Source: Paraburkholderia sartisoli (GTDB lineage Bacteria > Pseudomonadota > Gammaproteobacteria > Burkholderiales > Burkholderiaceae). From it: DNA of 64,000 nt. The stretch lies in NCBI RefSeq assembly GCF_900107685.1, contig NZ_FNRQ01000006.1, positions 1-64,000 of the forward strand, written 5' to 3'. Below, piece by piece: positions 55,114 through 63,925 of the stretch (its first letter is position 1; every line of letters starts with the position of its first letter). The notes beneath the pieces were generated by a model, which saw nothing but the letters and a program-made list of their open reading frames with translations, ran no database searches and was not told the DNA's origin. A program made the position numbers and the translations under genes.

Positions 55114-56208
55114 ATGACATCATCCGCTTCCACTGCCGCGCTCGCCGCCCTGCTACGCACTCATTTCACGCAGGTGGTTTTGCCGATATGGCGCGGGCCT
55201 GGCTTCAATGCCGCGCTCGGGCTGCCCTGTGAAGCGGTCGGCCACGACCATCGGCCACTGCCTGCCATACGTTATCGCGCTATGGCGTGTGCGCGCCAGC
55301 TGTTCGTTTTCTCGCAGGCCGGCGACCTTGCCCACGCCGACATCCTGTTCGACGCGCTGCGCCGCTATTTTCATGACACGCAGCGTGGCGGATGGTTCTA
55401 TAGCGTCGATGGCGCCGGCGCGCCGCTCGACACGACGAAGGATCTGTACACGCACGCGTTCGTCGTGTTCGCCTGCGCGGAATATCTTGCCCGCTCCGGC
55501 AACCGGGACGCGCTCGACGTGATGAACGAAACGTCCGCGCTGATCGTCGATCGCTTCGCCGCACACGACGGCTTGCTCAACGCCGCGCTCGACGCGGGCT
55601 TTTCCACCGTCACCGGCACGCCGGTGCAAAACCCGTTGATGCACCTGACCGAAGCGTGGCTCGCCGCGCATGACGCAACCCGGGATGCGGCGTTCGCCAC
55701 GTCGCTCACGCGTCTTGTCGAGGCCATCGCGCACACGTTCGTGCATCGGCCGACGGGCTGCATCGCTGAATTGCCTTCAGGCTCCGTCGACAATCGCCTT
55801 GAACCCGGCCATCAATTCGAATGGTTCTATCTCGTGCGACGCGCCGCCGGTCTTCTCGGGCAATCGGATCTCGACGCCGCGCTCACGCGCGCGTTCGATT
55901 TCGCCGAAGCGCACGGCATCGATCATGCGACGGGCGGCGTGTACGCGTCGCTCGACGAAGCGGGCGCGATCACGGACAGCGTGCAGCGCATCTGGGCCCA
56001 GACCGAATATCTGCGCGCGCTCGCGACGAAAGGCGACGCTGCGGCAAACGCCCGCTTGCCGCAGCAGATCGAACGCTTTCGCGAACGCTTCCTGCGCAGC
56101 AACGGCTGGATCGAAAGCATGACGGCAGAAGGCGAGATCGTGCGCAACGAGATGCCATCGACCACGCCCTATCATCTGGCGACGTCGTACGCATCCCTGC
56201 CGGTTTAA
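55114..56208 (+). CDS. AGE-family epimerase/isomerase
   Basis: 364 residues from the ATG at 55114; an ATG at 55051 would add 21 residues, and neither has a strong ribosome-binding site. The (alpha/alpha)6 barrel of the N-acylglucosamine 2-epimerase family shows HTQ-type pattern YFHDTQRGGWFYSVDGAG, KDLYTHAFVVFACAEYLA, NPLMHLTEAWLAAHDATRD, EPGHQFEWFYLVRRAAGL and RIWAQTEYLRAL. Family members interconvert mannose/fructose, GlcNAc/ManNAc or sulfoquinovose. Substrate is not decided by sequence; a mannose-isomerase role is plausible. Confidence 0.85.
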   Translation: MTSSASTAALAALLRTHFTQVVLPIWRGPGFNAALGLPCEAVGHDHRPLPAIRYRAMACARQLFVFSQAGDLAHADILFDALRRYFHDTQRGGWFYSVDGAGAPLDTTKDLYTHAFVVFACAEYLARSGNRDALDVMNETSALIVDRFAAHDGLLNAALDAGFSTVTGTPVQNPLMHLTEAWLAAHDATRDAAFATSLTRLVEAIAHTFVHRPTGCIAELPSGSVDNRLEPGHQFEWFYLVRRAAGLLGQSDLDAALTRAFDFAEAHGIDHATGGVYASLDEAGAITDSVQRIWAQTEYLRALATKGDAAANARLPQQIERFRERFLRSNGWIESMTAEGEIVRNEMPSTTPYHLATSYASLPV

Positions 56209-56219
56209 GGTTTAAGGCT

Positions 56220-57773
56220 TCACGTCACCGCGTCCGGAATCTCGAACACCGCTACCGCATGCTTCAGTTGCTGCGTCTGCTGATGCAGCGAAGCCGCGGC
56301 CGCAGCCGCTTCTTCGACGAGCGCCGCGTTCTGTTGCGTCATGCCGTCCATCTGCACGACGGCCTGATTGATCTGCTCGATGCCCGTGCTCTGCTCCGAT
56401 GAAGACGCGCTGATCTCCGCCATCATCTGCGTCACGCGCGAAATCGACGTTGACACGTTTCGCATCGCGTCACCCGCACGCTCGACAAGCGCCGAGCCGC
56501 CCTGAATTTCCGCGACCGATTCGCTGATCAGCGTCTTGATCTCCTTCGCCGACTGCGCGCTGCGTTGCGCGAGTCCGCGCACCTCGCCCGCAACCACGGC
56601 GAAGCCGCGGCCCTGCTCGCCCGCGCGCGCCGCCTCGACGGCCGCGTTGAGCGCGAGGATGTTCGTCTGGAACGCAATGCCGTCGATCACGCTGATAATT
56701 TCCGCGATCCTGTCCGAGCTTTGCGCAATGCCGCGCATCTTGTCGACCACTTCGTGTACGACGTCGCTGCCGCGCGACGTTGCGTCCAGCGCGCTTTCCG
56801 CGAGCGTGCTGGCTTCGCGCGCGTGGCTTGCGGTCTGGCGCACGGCGGCGGTCAGTTCCTCCATGCTCGCTGCGGTTTCTTCGAGCGAAGCGGCCTGGTT
56901 CTCCGTACGCGCCGACAGATCCGCGTTACCGGTTGCGATTTCGTTCGCGCCCAGGTGAATCGAATCGGCCGAATCGCGCACGGTCTTCACGGTACGTGCG
57001 ACGCTCGCCTGCATGAGCGCGAGGCCCGAATACAGACGGCCGATTTCGTTCGTGCCGCGCGACGCGACCGGCTGGTCGAGTCGCCCCTGCGCGATGCGCT
57101 CGAAGTGACGGCCCGCTTCTTCGAGCGGCGCCACGACACCATGCTTGAGCAGAAGAAACACCGCCGTCGTGCCGGCCAGCAGCAACACGAGAATCACCGC
57201 GCCAACCGCGCGAAAGAGCGCGAGCCGGCCGTCGATCGAATCGAGCGACGAGCGGCTCGCCGAACTGGCGAACTGCGCGAAGGTGTGCTGCTCGGCGAGA
57301 TACGCGTCCTGGAACGATTGGGTCGGCTGATCGAGAAACGCCTGGATATTGTTCGTGTCGAGAAACTGCGCAAGCTCGTTCAACGCCGCGTGCAGTTTCG
57401 TATAGCGTTCGGCAAGCGCGGCCGCGCGGGCGCTGTTTTCGTCGTTTATCTTCGGCGCGCTGTTGAACGCGCCGAACGAACGCTCGGCGTCCTTCAACTG
57501 TTCACGCGCGTGCTGGACGATTTCGATCGGCTCGGTGCCGCCGCGAACCATGCGCGTGCCGGCGCGCGACAGATTGATACGTGCGTCCATCAAATGCTGC
57601 GTTGTTTCGCTGACCGCGTTCATCTGCTGGAGCGTGACGTTCGACAGATCGCCGACGTCATCGTGCGTGCGCGTCAACGACCAGAACCCGAGACCTTCCG
57701 TGAGCAACTGGAACACGCAGAAAGCGACGAGTACGCACAACAGGCCTGAAGCGACCTTGATCTTGCTGAACAT
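56220..57773 (-). CDS. methyl-accepting chemotaxis protein with 4-helix sensor
   Basis: 517 residues from the ATG at 57773 (AGGTG six bases upstream; a GTG 9 bp earlier is possible). Helix 1 at about 8-30, a 150-residue periplasmic four-helix-bundle sensor of TarH type (NINLSRAGTRM-like stretch ARINLSRAGTRMVRG), helix 2 at about 187-210, HAMP, then the signalling domain (IAFQTNILALNAAVEAARAG). No terminal pentapeptide tether. It resembles Tsr/Tar-type receptors, so amino acids are likely ligands. A sigma-28-like promoter lies upstream. Confidence 0.92.
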   Translation of the reverse strand: MFSKIKVASGLLCVLVAFCVFQLLTEGLGFWSLTRTHDDVGDLSNVTLQQMNAVSETTQHLMDARINLSRAGTRMVRGGTEPIEIVQHAREQLKDAERSFGAFNSAPKINDENSARAAALAERYTKLHAALNELAQFLDTNNIQAFLDQPTQSFQDAYLAEQHTFAQFASSASRSSLDSIDGRLALFRAVGAVILVLLLAGTTAVFLLLKHGVVAPLEEAGRHFERIAQGRLDQPVASRGTNEIGRLYSGLALMQASVARTVKTVRDSADSIHLGANEIATGNADLSARTENQAASLEETAASMEELTAAVRQTASHAREASTLAESALDATSRGSDVVHEVVDKMRGIAQSSDRIAEIISVIDGIAFQTNILALNAAVEAARAGEQGRGFAVVAGEVRGLAQRSAQSAKEIKTLISESVAEIQGGSALVERAGDAMRNVSTSISRVTQMMAEISASSSEQSTGIEQINQAVVQMDGMTQQNAALVEEAAAAAASLHQQTQQLKHAVAVFEIPDAVT

Positions 57774-57814
57774 CGAGAACACCTGAATTGAATGGCCGAA
57801 GGGATGACTACGGG

Positions 57815-57841
57815 TTTACGGCAATATGTGGGACGCCTTGA
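57815..57841 (-). promoter_or_regulatory. sigma-28-like promoter of the second chemoreceptor gene
   Basis: On the minus strand TCAAGGCG, exactly 11 bp, then GCCGTAAA (six of eight to GCCGATAA). It ends about 42 bp upstream of the ATG. It is weaker than the site at 47570-47596 but has the right spacing. Confidence 0.55.
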
Positions 57842-57944
57842 GGCCGATCCGCTAAAAGAGGCGATATTCCCCGTCCACAGCAGACTCGCGACGAATAGCC
57901 TCTTGTTTTCCGCAAGAATCCGCAGGCAATGTCTTCAAATGACC

Positions 57945-57974
57945 TTGACGCCGTGCGCAGGCGCTTCCTAGAGT
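57945..57974 (+). promoter_or_regulatory. candidate promoter of the thioesterase gene
   Basis: TTGACG and TAGAGT with an 18-bp spacer, ending 35 bp before the ATG at 58010. This would place the 57929 in-frame ATG upstream of the transcript and supports the shorter start. Confidence 0.4.
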
Positions 57975-58009
57975 GGACACCAGACGGGCCGACGCCCGAA
58001 GGAACCGAG

Positions 58010-58444
58010 ATGACCGATCTACTCGATCGCGCACGCGGCGCGTTGCATGCGCAGCCGTTCAGCATGCTGCTTGGCGCCGAACTCATGAACACGGGCGCGC
58101 ATGAACTGACGCTCTGTCTGCCGATCCGCGATGAATTGAGGCAGCAGCACGGTTTCGTCCACGGCGGGGTGATCAGTTATCTGGCCGACAATGCGTTGAC
58201 GTTTGCCGGCGCGCTCACGCTCGGACCGCGCGTGGTGACGGGCGAATACAAGATCAACTATCTGAGGCCCGCGATCAACGGCACCTTGATGGCGCGGGCG
58301 CGGGTCGTGCATGCCGGGCGCAATCAGGCGACGTGCCAGTGCAATATCTTCGTAATGGACGATGGCTCGGAGAAGCTCATCGCCGTGGCGCAGGGCACGA
58401 TCAACCGCATGGCGGAAGGCACGGAAATCGCGGCGCCGGCCTGA
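58010..58444 (+). CDS. PaaI-type hotdog thioesterase
   Basis: 144 residues from the ATG at 58010, chosen for AAGGA seven bases upstream and the typical PaaI length; the ATG at 57929 would give 171. Hotdog-fold motif: QQHGFVHGGVISYLADNALT with the catalytic region HGG, then GEYKINYLRPAINGTLMARA. It hydrolyses acyl-CoA thioesters in the cytoplasm; many relatives act on aryl-CoA. The substrate is unknown. Monocistronic, divergent from the chemoreceptor gene. Confidence 0.85.
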   Translation: MTDLLDRARGALHAQPFSMLLGAELMNTGAHELTLCLPIRDELRQQHGFVHGGVISYLADNALTFAGALTLGPRVVTGEYKINYLRPAINGTLMARARVVHAGRNQATCQCNIFVMDDGSEKLIAVAQGTINRMAEGTEIAAPA

Positions 58445-58464
58445 AGCCTGAGGGAGGTTTTGAC

Positions 58465-58517
58465 GCGAACGCCGGGTGGAACCGGGCGTTCGCACAGCGC
58501 GGCCCGTCGGGCCGCGC
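58465..58517. terminator. tandem hairpins between convergent genes
   Basis: First hairpin: GCGAACGCC / GGCGTTCGC (58465-58493). Second: GCGCGGCCC-GTC-GGGCCGCGC (58497-58517). Both stems are 9 bp with no mismatch. There is no T-run, but the position between two convergent stops supports a bidirectional terminator. Confidence 0.55.
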
Positions 58518-58532
58518 GTCACGCTACACCAT

Positions 58533-59381
58533 TCATTCCGCTGCGTAAGTCTTCTGCTTCTGCTCGCCGAGGCCCTGAATGCCAAGGCGCATCGTCTGAC
58601 CCGGTTTCAGGAACACCGGATCCGGCTTCACACCCATGCCGACGCCCGGCGGCGTGCCGGTCGAAATCACGTCGCCCGGCTGCAGGCTCATGCACTGCGA
58701 CAGGTACGACACGAGTTTCGCGACCGTGAACACCATCGTCTTCGTGTTGCCGTTCTGATAGCGATGACCGTCCACTTCGAGCCACAGGTCAAGCGCCTGC
58801 GGATTGGCCACTTCATCGCGCGTGACGAGCCACGGGCCGATCGGGCCGAACGTGTCGAAACCCTTGCCCTTGTCCCACGTGCCGGTGCGTTCGATCTGCC
58901 ACTCGCGCTCCGACACGTCGTTGATCACGCAATAGCCCGCGACATAATCAAGCGCATTGGCTTCGTCGATGTATTTGGCGGGCTTGCCGATCACCACGCC
59001 CAGTTCCACTTCCCAGTCGCACTTTTTCGAGTTGCGGGGAATTTCGACGTCGTCGTTCGGGCCGACGATCGCGCTCGTCCACTTGTTGAAGACGACCGGT
59101 TCAGCCGGCACCGGCAGGTTCGATTCCGCCGCGTGATCCGCGTAGTTCAGCCCGATACAGACGAACTTGCCGATATTCGCGACGCACGGACCGATGCGCG
59201 GATTGCCCTCGACCACCGGCAGCGAAGCCGGATCGAGCGCGCGCAGTTTTGCGAGACCGGCATCGGTCAGCACGTCACCGCCGATATCGGCGACAACTTT
59301 CGACAGATCGCGAATCTTGCCTTGCGCATCGAGCAAGCCCGGCTTTTCCTGACCTTTCGGCCCATAACGAAGCAGTTTCAT
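58533..59381 (-). CDS. FAH-family hydrolase, probable 2,4-diketo-3-deoxy-L-fuconate hydrolase
   Basis: 282 residues, the fumarylacetoacetate hydrolase fold. The metal-binding Glu/Glu/Asp region is seen in CDWEVELGVVIGKPAKYID, with KWTSAIVGPNDDVEIP before it and FTVAKLVSYLSQCMSLQPGD and GTPPGVGMG after it. The length and these features fit the ureidoglycolate-lyase-like subgroup that includes diketo-deoxy-fuconate/rhamnonate hydrolases. As last gene of the sugar operon it would split 2,4-diketo-3-deoxy-L-fuconate into pyruvate and lactate. That role is inferred from the operon. Confidence 0.82.
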   Translation of the reverse strand: MKLLRYGPKGQEKPGLLDAQGKIRDLSKVVADIGGDVLTDAGLAKLRALDPASLPVVEGNPRIGPCVANIGKFVCIGLNYADHAAESNLPVPAEPVVFNKWTSAIVGPNDDVEIPRNSKKCDWEVELGVVIGKPAKYIDEANALDYVAGYCVINDVSEREWQIERTGTWDKGKGFDTFGPIGPWLVTRDEVANPQALDLWLEVDGHRYQNGNTKTMVFTVAKLVSYLSQCMSLQPGDVISTGTPPGVGMGVKPDPVFLKPGQTMRLGIQGLGEQKQKTYAAE

Positions 59382-59446
59382 CGTGGCATTTTCCTGGTGT
59401 TCAGTGAAAAAACGCGTGGGCGGCCCGGACTCCGGCCGCCGTGCAA

Positions 59447-60190
59447 CTAGTTGGACCAGCCACCGTCGATCACGTGCGCGTGACCGGTGGTGAACGCGGA
59501 TTCGTCCGACGCGAGATACAGCGCGAGCGCCGCGATCTCTTCCGGCTTGCCGACACGACCCATCGGCTGGCGCGCGACGAAGGCCGCCTGCACCGCGTCG
59601 ATTGTAGCGCCCTGGGCCTGCGCCTGCGCCGCGATGCGCTGTTCGAGCGACGGCGAAGCCACCGTGCCCGGACAGATCGCGTTGCAGCGCACGCCGCGCG
59701 TCACGAAGTCGGCCGCGACAGCCTTCGTGAGACCGATCACGGCCGCCTTCGACGCACCGTACACGAAGCGGTTCGGCACGCCCTTGATGCTCGAAGCCGC
59801 CGACGACATGTTGATGATCGAGCCGCTGCCCTTCTCCAGCATGCCAGGCAGAAACGCGCGGATCGTGCGGTACATCGCTTTCGCGTTCAGGTCGAAAGCG
59901 AAGTCCCAGTCTTCGTCGCTCGCTTCGAGAATCGAACCTGCATGCACGAAGCCCGCGCAGTTGAACAGCACGTCGATCGCGCCGAGTTCGGCGGCGAGCG
60001 CCTTGATCGCGGCGTCGTCACGCACGTCCAGCTTGCGCGCCTCGACGGGCTTCCCAGCGAGTGCGTCGATGCGGATATCCGTGGCGATCACGCGGGCGCC
60101 CTCGCGCGCGAAGAGCTCCGCGGTCGCGAGTCCGATGCCTTGTCCGGCGGCAGTGATCAAGGCCGTCTTGCCGGCCAGTCTTTGTATCAT
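59447..60190 (-). CDS. SDR oxidoreductase, probable 2-keto-3-deoxy-L-fuconate dehydrogenase
   Basis: 247 residues. The cofactor motif TAAGQGIG is at 13-20, NCAG at 77-80, and Ser130, Tyr144 and Lys148 form the catalytic set (YGASK). The start TAAGQGIGLATAELFAREGA resembles the DHRS6/LinX-like branch that includes 2-keto-3-deoxy-L-fuconate dehydrogenase. It would oxidise the C4 hydroxyl with NAD. It lies between the lactonase and FAH genes. The substrate is inferred from context. Confidence 0.85.
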   Translation of the reverse strand: MIQRLAGKTALITAAGQGIGLATAELFAREGARVIATDIRIDALAGKPVEARKLDVRDDAAIKALAAELGAIDVLFNCAGFVHAGSILEASDEDWDFAFDLNAKAMYRTIRAFLPGMLEKGSGSIINMSSAASSIKGVPNRFVYGASKAAVIGLTKAVAADFVTRGVRCNAICPGTVASPSLEQRIAAQAQAQGATIDAVQAAFVARQPMGRVGKPEEIAALALYLASDESAFTTGHAHVIDGGWSN

Positions 60191-60274
60191 CTACGGCTCC
60201 AGTTGAAATGGCGTTTGAGTCATACCGGGTATTGCAGCGCATGCCGGGATGAACCCGGCACGTGCATGAAAGAT

Positions 60275-61111
60275 TCATAGTCGATAGAAGGCCGCCGCAT
60301 TGCCGCCGAATACCGCGTCGCATTGCGTCTGCGACAGCGATGCCAGCAACGCGTTCGCCGCGGCGTGCCACGTCGGGTAATCGCCGTTCAGGTTCAGCAC
60401 CGGCCAGTCGCTGCCCCACATCAGGCGTGACGGCCCGAAACGCGCAAGCAGATGGTCGACGTAGGGACGCAACGTGGCTTCGTTCCAGCCCGGCGCGGCC
60501 TCGGTGGCAAGACCGGACAGCTTGCAGTGGACCTGTGGAAAACGCGCCAGCCGTTCGATGCCATCCGCCCACGGCTGCCAGGCCACCGCGCCGTCGCGGA
60601 TCGCGGGCTTCGCGCCGTGATCGATCACGATACGCAACCGCGGAAAGCGCTGGATGAACGTTTCGAGCGCATCGACATGCCGCGCGAAAATCAGCGCGTC
60701 GAACGCGAGGTCGTGTGCGATGACGGCTTCGATCGCGGGCGCAAGGGCGGGGTTCGCGATCCAGCTGTCGTCGGGCAAATCCTGAAGCATCGGCCGCACG
60801 CCCTTGAACTTCGGCTCGCGCGCGAGTTCGGCGATGAGCGCGGGCGCGTCGTCGTCGAGCAGCGGCACCCAGCCCACCACGCCCGCAATCGAAGCCTCGT
60901 TGCGCGCGAGGTCCAGCAGATAGCGCGTTTCGTCGACGGTCGACGCGGCCTGCACGACAACAGTTTTGTCGATGCGCTCAGCGGCGCGCAACGACGCGAG
61001 ATCGGCGGGACCAAACGTGCGATAGAGCGGCTTCAGATCGGGCGTCAGCCAGCCGTAGTCGCCGCGATCCGGATTCCAGTAGTGCTGGTGGGCATCGATG
61101 CGCGTTGCCAC
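60275..61111 (-). CDS. amidohydrolase-family lactonase, probable L-fuconolactonase
   Basis: 278 residues, amidohydrolase 2 (TIM-barrel) family. The N-terminus has RIDAHQHYWNPDRGDYGWLT (His-x-His metal pair), then GVVGWVPLL, IVIDHGAKPAI and near the end LMWGSDWPVLNLNGDYPTW with the catalytic Asp. This pattern is characteristic of L-rhamnono/L-fucono-lactonases. It hydrolyses the 1,4- or 1,5-lactone to the free acid. The start is 1 bp from the aldo/keto reductase stop, indicating tight co-expression. Confidence 0.88.
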   Translation of the reverse strand: MATRIDAHQHYWNPDRGDYGWLTPDLKPLYRTFGPADLASLRAAERIDKTVVVQAASTVDETRYLLDLARNEASIAGVVGWVPLLDDDAPALIAELAREPKFKGVRPMLQDLPDDSWIANPALAPAIEAVIAHDLAFDALIFARHVDALETFIQRFPRLRIVIDHGAKPAIRDGAVAWQPWADGIERLARFPQVHCKLSGLATEAAPGWNEATLRPYVDHLLARFGPSRLMWGSDWPVLNLNGDYPTWHAAANALLASLSQTQCDAVFGGNAAAFYRL

Positions 61112-61112
61112 G

Positions 61113-62150
61113 TCAGTCTCCGGGCACGGGCGCGCGTGGATCGAGCAGGCCCTCGCGCAACGCTTTCCACAGCGCGACCGGCAATTCGCGCTCGAACGAC
61201 GCGACGTTCTCGCGCAATTCGCCGGGGCTGCGCGCGCCCGTCAACACGGTGGCGACGGCCGGGTGCGCATACGGAAACTGCAGCGCGGCGGCGGGAAGCG
61301 GCGCGCCATGCACGCGGCAGATCGCTTCGAGGCGCGTCACGCGGTCGATCACGTCCTGGGGGGCGTCGCCGTAGTTGTACTTCAGGTCACCCTGCACGCC
61401 GCGCGCGAGGATGCCCGAGTTGAACGCGCCGCCGAGCAGGATGCTCACGTGCCGCGCTTCGCACGCGGGCAGCAGGTCGTTCAGCGTGTCCTGTTCAAGC
61501 AGCGTATAGCGGCCCGCGAGCAGCGCGCAGTCGATGTCGAATTCCGCCATCGCCTCGAGGATCACCGCGCCTTCGTTCACGCCGAGACCGACCGCCTTGA
61601 TCGCGCCGGCCGAGCGCAGTTCGTCGAGCGCCTTGAACCCGCCGCCTTCGCTCAGTTGCTTCCAGTAGTGCGCGTTACGGTCGCCGTGCGTATAGCGACC
61701 GATGTCGTGAACCAGCAGGATATCGATGTCGACCATGCCAAGCCGGTGCTGGCTGTCTTCGAACGAACGCAGGATGCCGTCGTGCGTGTAGTCGTAGATC
61801 GCCTCGAACGGCAGCGGGTTCTGCCACCCTTCGCTGCCGTCGTAAGGATGCGTGCGCGGCACGAAGCGCCGGCCGGCTTTCGTCGACAGCACGTACTCGC
61901 CGCGCGGATATTTGCGCAGCGCGTGCCCGAGGCGGTGCTCGGCTTTCGTGTGTCCGTAGTGCGGCGCGGTGTCGAAATAACGGATGCCGGCGTCCCAGGC
62001 GGCGTCGATCGTGCCCTGGGCTTCCTCGTCGGTGAGATCGCGATACAGGCCGCCGAGCGGCGCCGTGCCAAGCCCGAGGCCGGTCACTTTCAGGTCACGC
62101 CGGCCAATGCCGCGCCGCTGGCTGACCTTCGGATTCGCCGCTGTCGTCAT
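61113..62150 (-). CDS. aldo/keto reductase, probable L-fucose dehydrogenase
   Basis: 345 residues. AKR features: GLGLGTAPLGGLYRDL, DAGIRYFDTAPHYGHTKAEH (Asp and Tyr of the active site), VLSTKAGR (catalytic Lys) and ILLVHDIGRYTHG (His). It resembles D-threo-aldose 1-dehydrogenase, which includes L-fucose dehydrogenase of Pseudomonas and Burkholderia. It would oxidise L-fucose to the lactone, the first step of this pathway. The operon around it supports this sugar, but D-arabinose or L-galactose could also be used. Confidence 0.85.
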   Translation of the reverse strand: MTTAANPKVSQRRGIGRRDLKVTGLGLGTAPLGGLYRDLTDEEAQGTIDAAWDAGIRYFDTAPHYGHTKAEHRLGHALRKYPRGEYVLSTKAGRRFVPRTHPYDGSEGWQNPLPFEAIYDYTHDGILRSFEDSQHRLGMVDIDILLVHDIGRYTHGDRNAHYWKQLSEGGGFKALDELRSAGAIKAVGLGVNEGAVILEAMAEFDIDCALLAGRYTLLEQDTLNDLLPACEARHVSILLGGAFNSGILARGVQGDLKYNYGDAPQDVIDRVTRLEAICRVHGAPLPAAALQFPYAHPAVATVLTGARSPGELRENVASFERELPVALWKALREGLLDPRAPVPGD

Positions 62151-62182
62151 GCAGATGTCTCCTCTCTCATCGTTACCGCGCT

Positions 62183-63511
62183 TCAGACCGGCGCGATTTC
62201 AACCACGCGATGCTGCGCCGCACTCGAAGGCAGGCATGCGGGCCCCACCGGCTCGAACGTCTTGTACGTCAGGATAAACTCCTGATGGCCCAGCGCCTCC
62301 GACTTCGATGCCGCGCCCCGCGCGACAGCGAGCGTTGTATCGAACACCTCGCGGCCGACTTCGTCGAGCGTCGCGCGGCCCTCAAGAATACGCCCGGCGT
62401 CGATATCCATGTCGCCGGCAAGGTTGCGATACGTCGACGGATTCGCGCACACCTTGATGACCGGCGAAATCGCCGAGCCGACCACCGAGCCGCGCCCGGT
62501 CGTGAACAGGATCACGTGCGCGCCGCACGCGATCAGCTCGCCGATCTCGGCGTTGTCGCTGATATTCGGAAAGCCGAAGCGCGGCTCGCCATCCGGCACG
62601 ACGTCGAGCAGATAGAGCCCGCCGGTGGGCGGCACGTCGCCGGGTTTCACGATGCCGACAATCGGCGACGCGCCGCTTTTCGCATACGCGCCGAGCGACT
62701 TCTCCTCCTGCGTCGTCAGCCCGCCGTCAGCATTGCCGACCGCGAAACTGCCATGTCCGAGAATGGAATAGTAACGCGCCGCCTTCGCAACGCAAGCGAC
62801 GATTGCATCGCCCAGGTCGTCGCGCGCGGCACGGCTCTTCATGTGGAATTCGCAGCCGACCAGCTCGCCCGTTTCCTCGAAGATGCAGGTCGCGCCCGCG
62901 TCGATCAGATGATCGAACGCGCGGCCCACGGCCGGATTCGCGGTGATGCCGCTCGTGCCGTCGGAGCCGCCGCAGATCGTGGCGACCACGAGTTCGTCGA
63001 GCGCCATCGGCACTTTTTGCTGCGCCGCCAGTTGCCGGCGCGCGTCGCGCACCCAGTCGACGCCGTACTGGATCGTGCTGCGCGTGCCGCCCTTTTCCTG
63101 GATCGTCAGCACCTCGACGGGCCGGCCGCTCGCGCGCACGACGTCGACGAGGTAGTGCTTGTTCATGCTCTCGCAGCCGAGCGACACGAACAGCACCGCG
63201 CCGACGTTCGGATGCGTGGTGAGCTGCTGCATCATTTTCTCGGCGTAGCTGTTCGGGTAGCAACCCGGAAAGCCGATCAGATGGACGGGCGGCTCGCGCT
63301 CGCCGGAAGGGTCGTCGAACGCGTCGAGCGGCGCGCGAAACTGCGTGACGATTTCGCGCGCGACGTGATGCGCGCATTCGACGAGATACGCCACCGCGAC
63401 GACATTGCGGATGCCCTTGCGGCCATCGCTGCGCGGATAGCCTTGCAGCACCGGCGCCAGCGCGGCCTCGAGCGGCTCTGCGGCGGCGGATGCAACGGAA
63501 GTGTCAATCAT
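62183..63511 (-). CDS. UxaA-type dehydratase, large part; probable L-fuconate dehydratase
   Basis: 442 residues from the ATG at 63511; a GTG 18 bp earlier is the alternative. It matches the C-terminal domain of altronate/galactarate dehydratases (GYPRSDGRKGIRNVVAVAYL, HLIGFPGCYPNSYAEKMMQQ, VVATICGGSDGTSGITANPA, HVILFTTGRGSVVGSAISPV). Conserved Cys residues occur in FPGCYPN, SLGCES and ATICGGSD, possible metal ligands. It would remove water from the sugar acid to give the 2-keto-3-deoxy acid. In the enolase-type route another enzyme does this, so the UxaA type here is notable. Pairs with the small SAF gene. Confidence 0.82.
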   Translation of the reverse strand: MIDTSVASAAAEPLEAALAPVLQGYPRSDGRKGIRNVVAVAYLVECAHHVAREIVTQFRAPLDAFDDPSGEREPPVHLIGFPGCYPNSYAEKMMQQLTTHPNVGAVLFVSLGCESMNKHYLVDVVRASGRPVEVLTIQEKGGTRSTIQYGVDWVRDARRQLAAQQKVPMALDELVVATICGGSDGTSGITANPAVGRAFDHLIDAGATCIFEETGELVGCEFHMKSRAARDDLGDAIVACVAKAARYYSILGHGSFAVGNADGGLTTQEEKSLGAYAKSGASPIVGIVKPGDVPPTGGLYLLDVVPDGEPRFGFPNISDNAEIGELIACGAHVILFTTGRGSVVGSAISPVIKVCANPSTYRNLAGDMDIDAGRILEGRATLDEVGREVFDTTLAVARGAASKSEALGHQEFILTYKTFEPVGPACLPSSAAQHRVVEIAPV

Positions 63512-63544
63512 GATCGTTGGTTCCCGCACGGCGAAACGCCGTGT

Positions 63545-63865
63545 TCAGTGATGCACGAATGCGTGGCCGGCGTCGTGCGTGTAGGTCGGCAGATAGTCGC
63601 TTGCAAGGTTGTGCGTGTGCAGATGCTCGCCGCGTGCGACGGCTTCGGTCACATGACCGATCACCGCCCCATAGCGCAGGACCTTTTCGTCCTGGACGAG
63701 CGCGCGGCGCGCGACCTTGTGGCCGAGATCGATGGTCTTCGCGAGCGTGACGCGCTCGCCTTCGATCATGACGTCGGTCCCGGCTTCAAGACGCGCGGCT
63801 GCGATCAGGCAGTTGTCCTGCGGCGTCAGCAGAATGAGGCGCGGGTCGGTTGATGAACTGCTCAA
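63545..63865 (-). CDS. UxaA-type dehydratase, small SAF-domain part
   Basis: 106 residues starting at a TTG (GGAG seven bases upstream; no other start fits as well). SAF-domain features: RLILLTPQDNCLIAAARLEA, VTLAKTIDLGHKVARRALVQ and HTHNLASDYLP near the end. In E. coli UxaA this domain is fused to the N-terminus of the enzyme; here it is a separate gene located 33 bp upstream of the large part. The two probably form one enzyme. Confidence 0.88.
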   Translation of the reverse strand: MSSSSTDPRLILLTPQDNCLIAAARLEAGTDVMIEGERVTLAKTIDLGHKVARRALVQDEKVLRYGAVIGHVTEAVARGEHLHTHNLASDYLPTYTHDAGHAFVHH

Positions 63866-63925
63866 AATAGGTCTCCGTGATGCGCGCTGGCGTGTTGCCG
63901 CCAGCGCTTCTTCCAGCGTTTCAGG

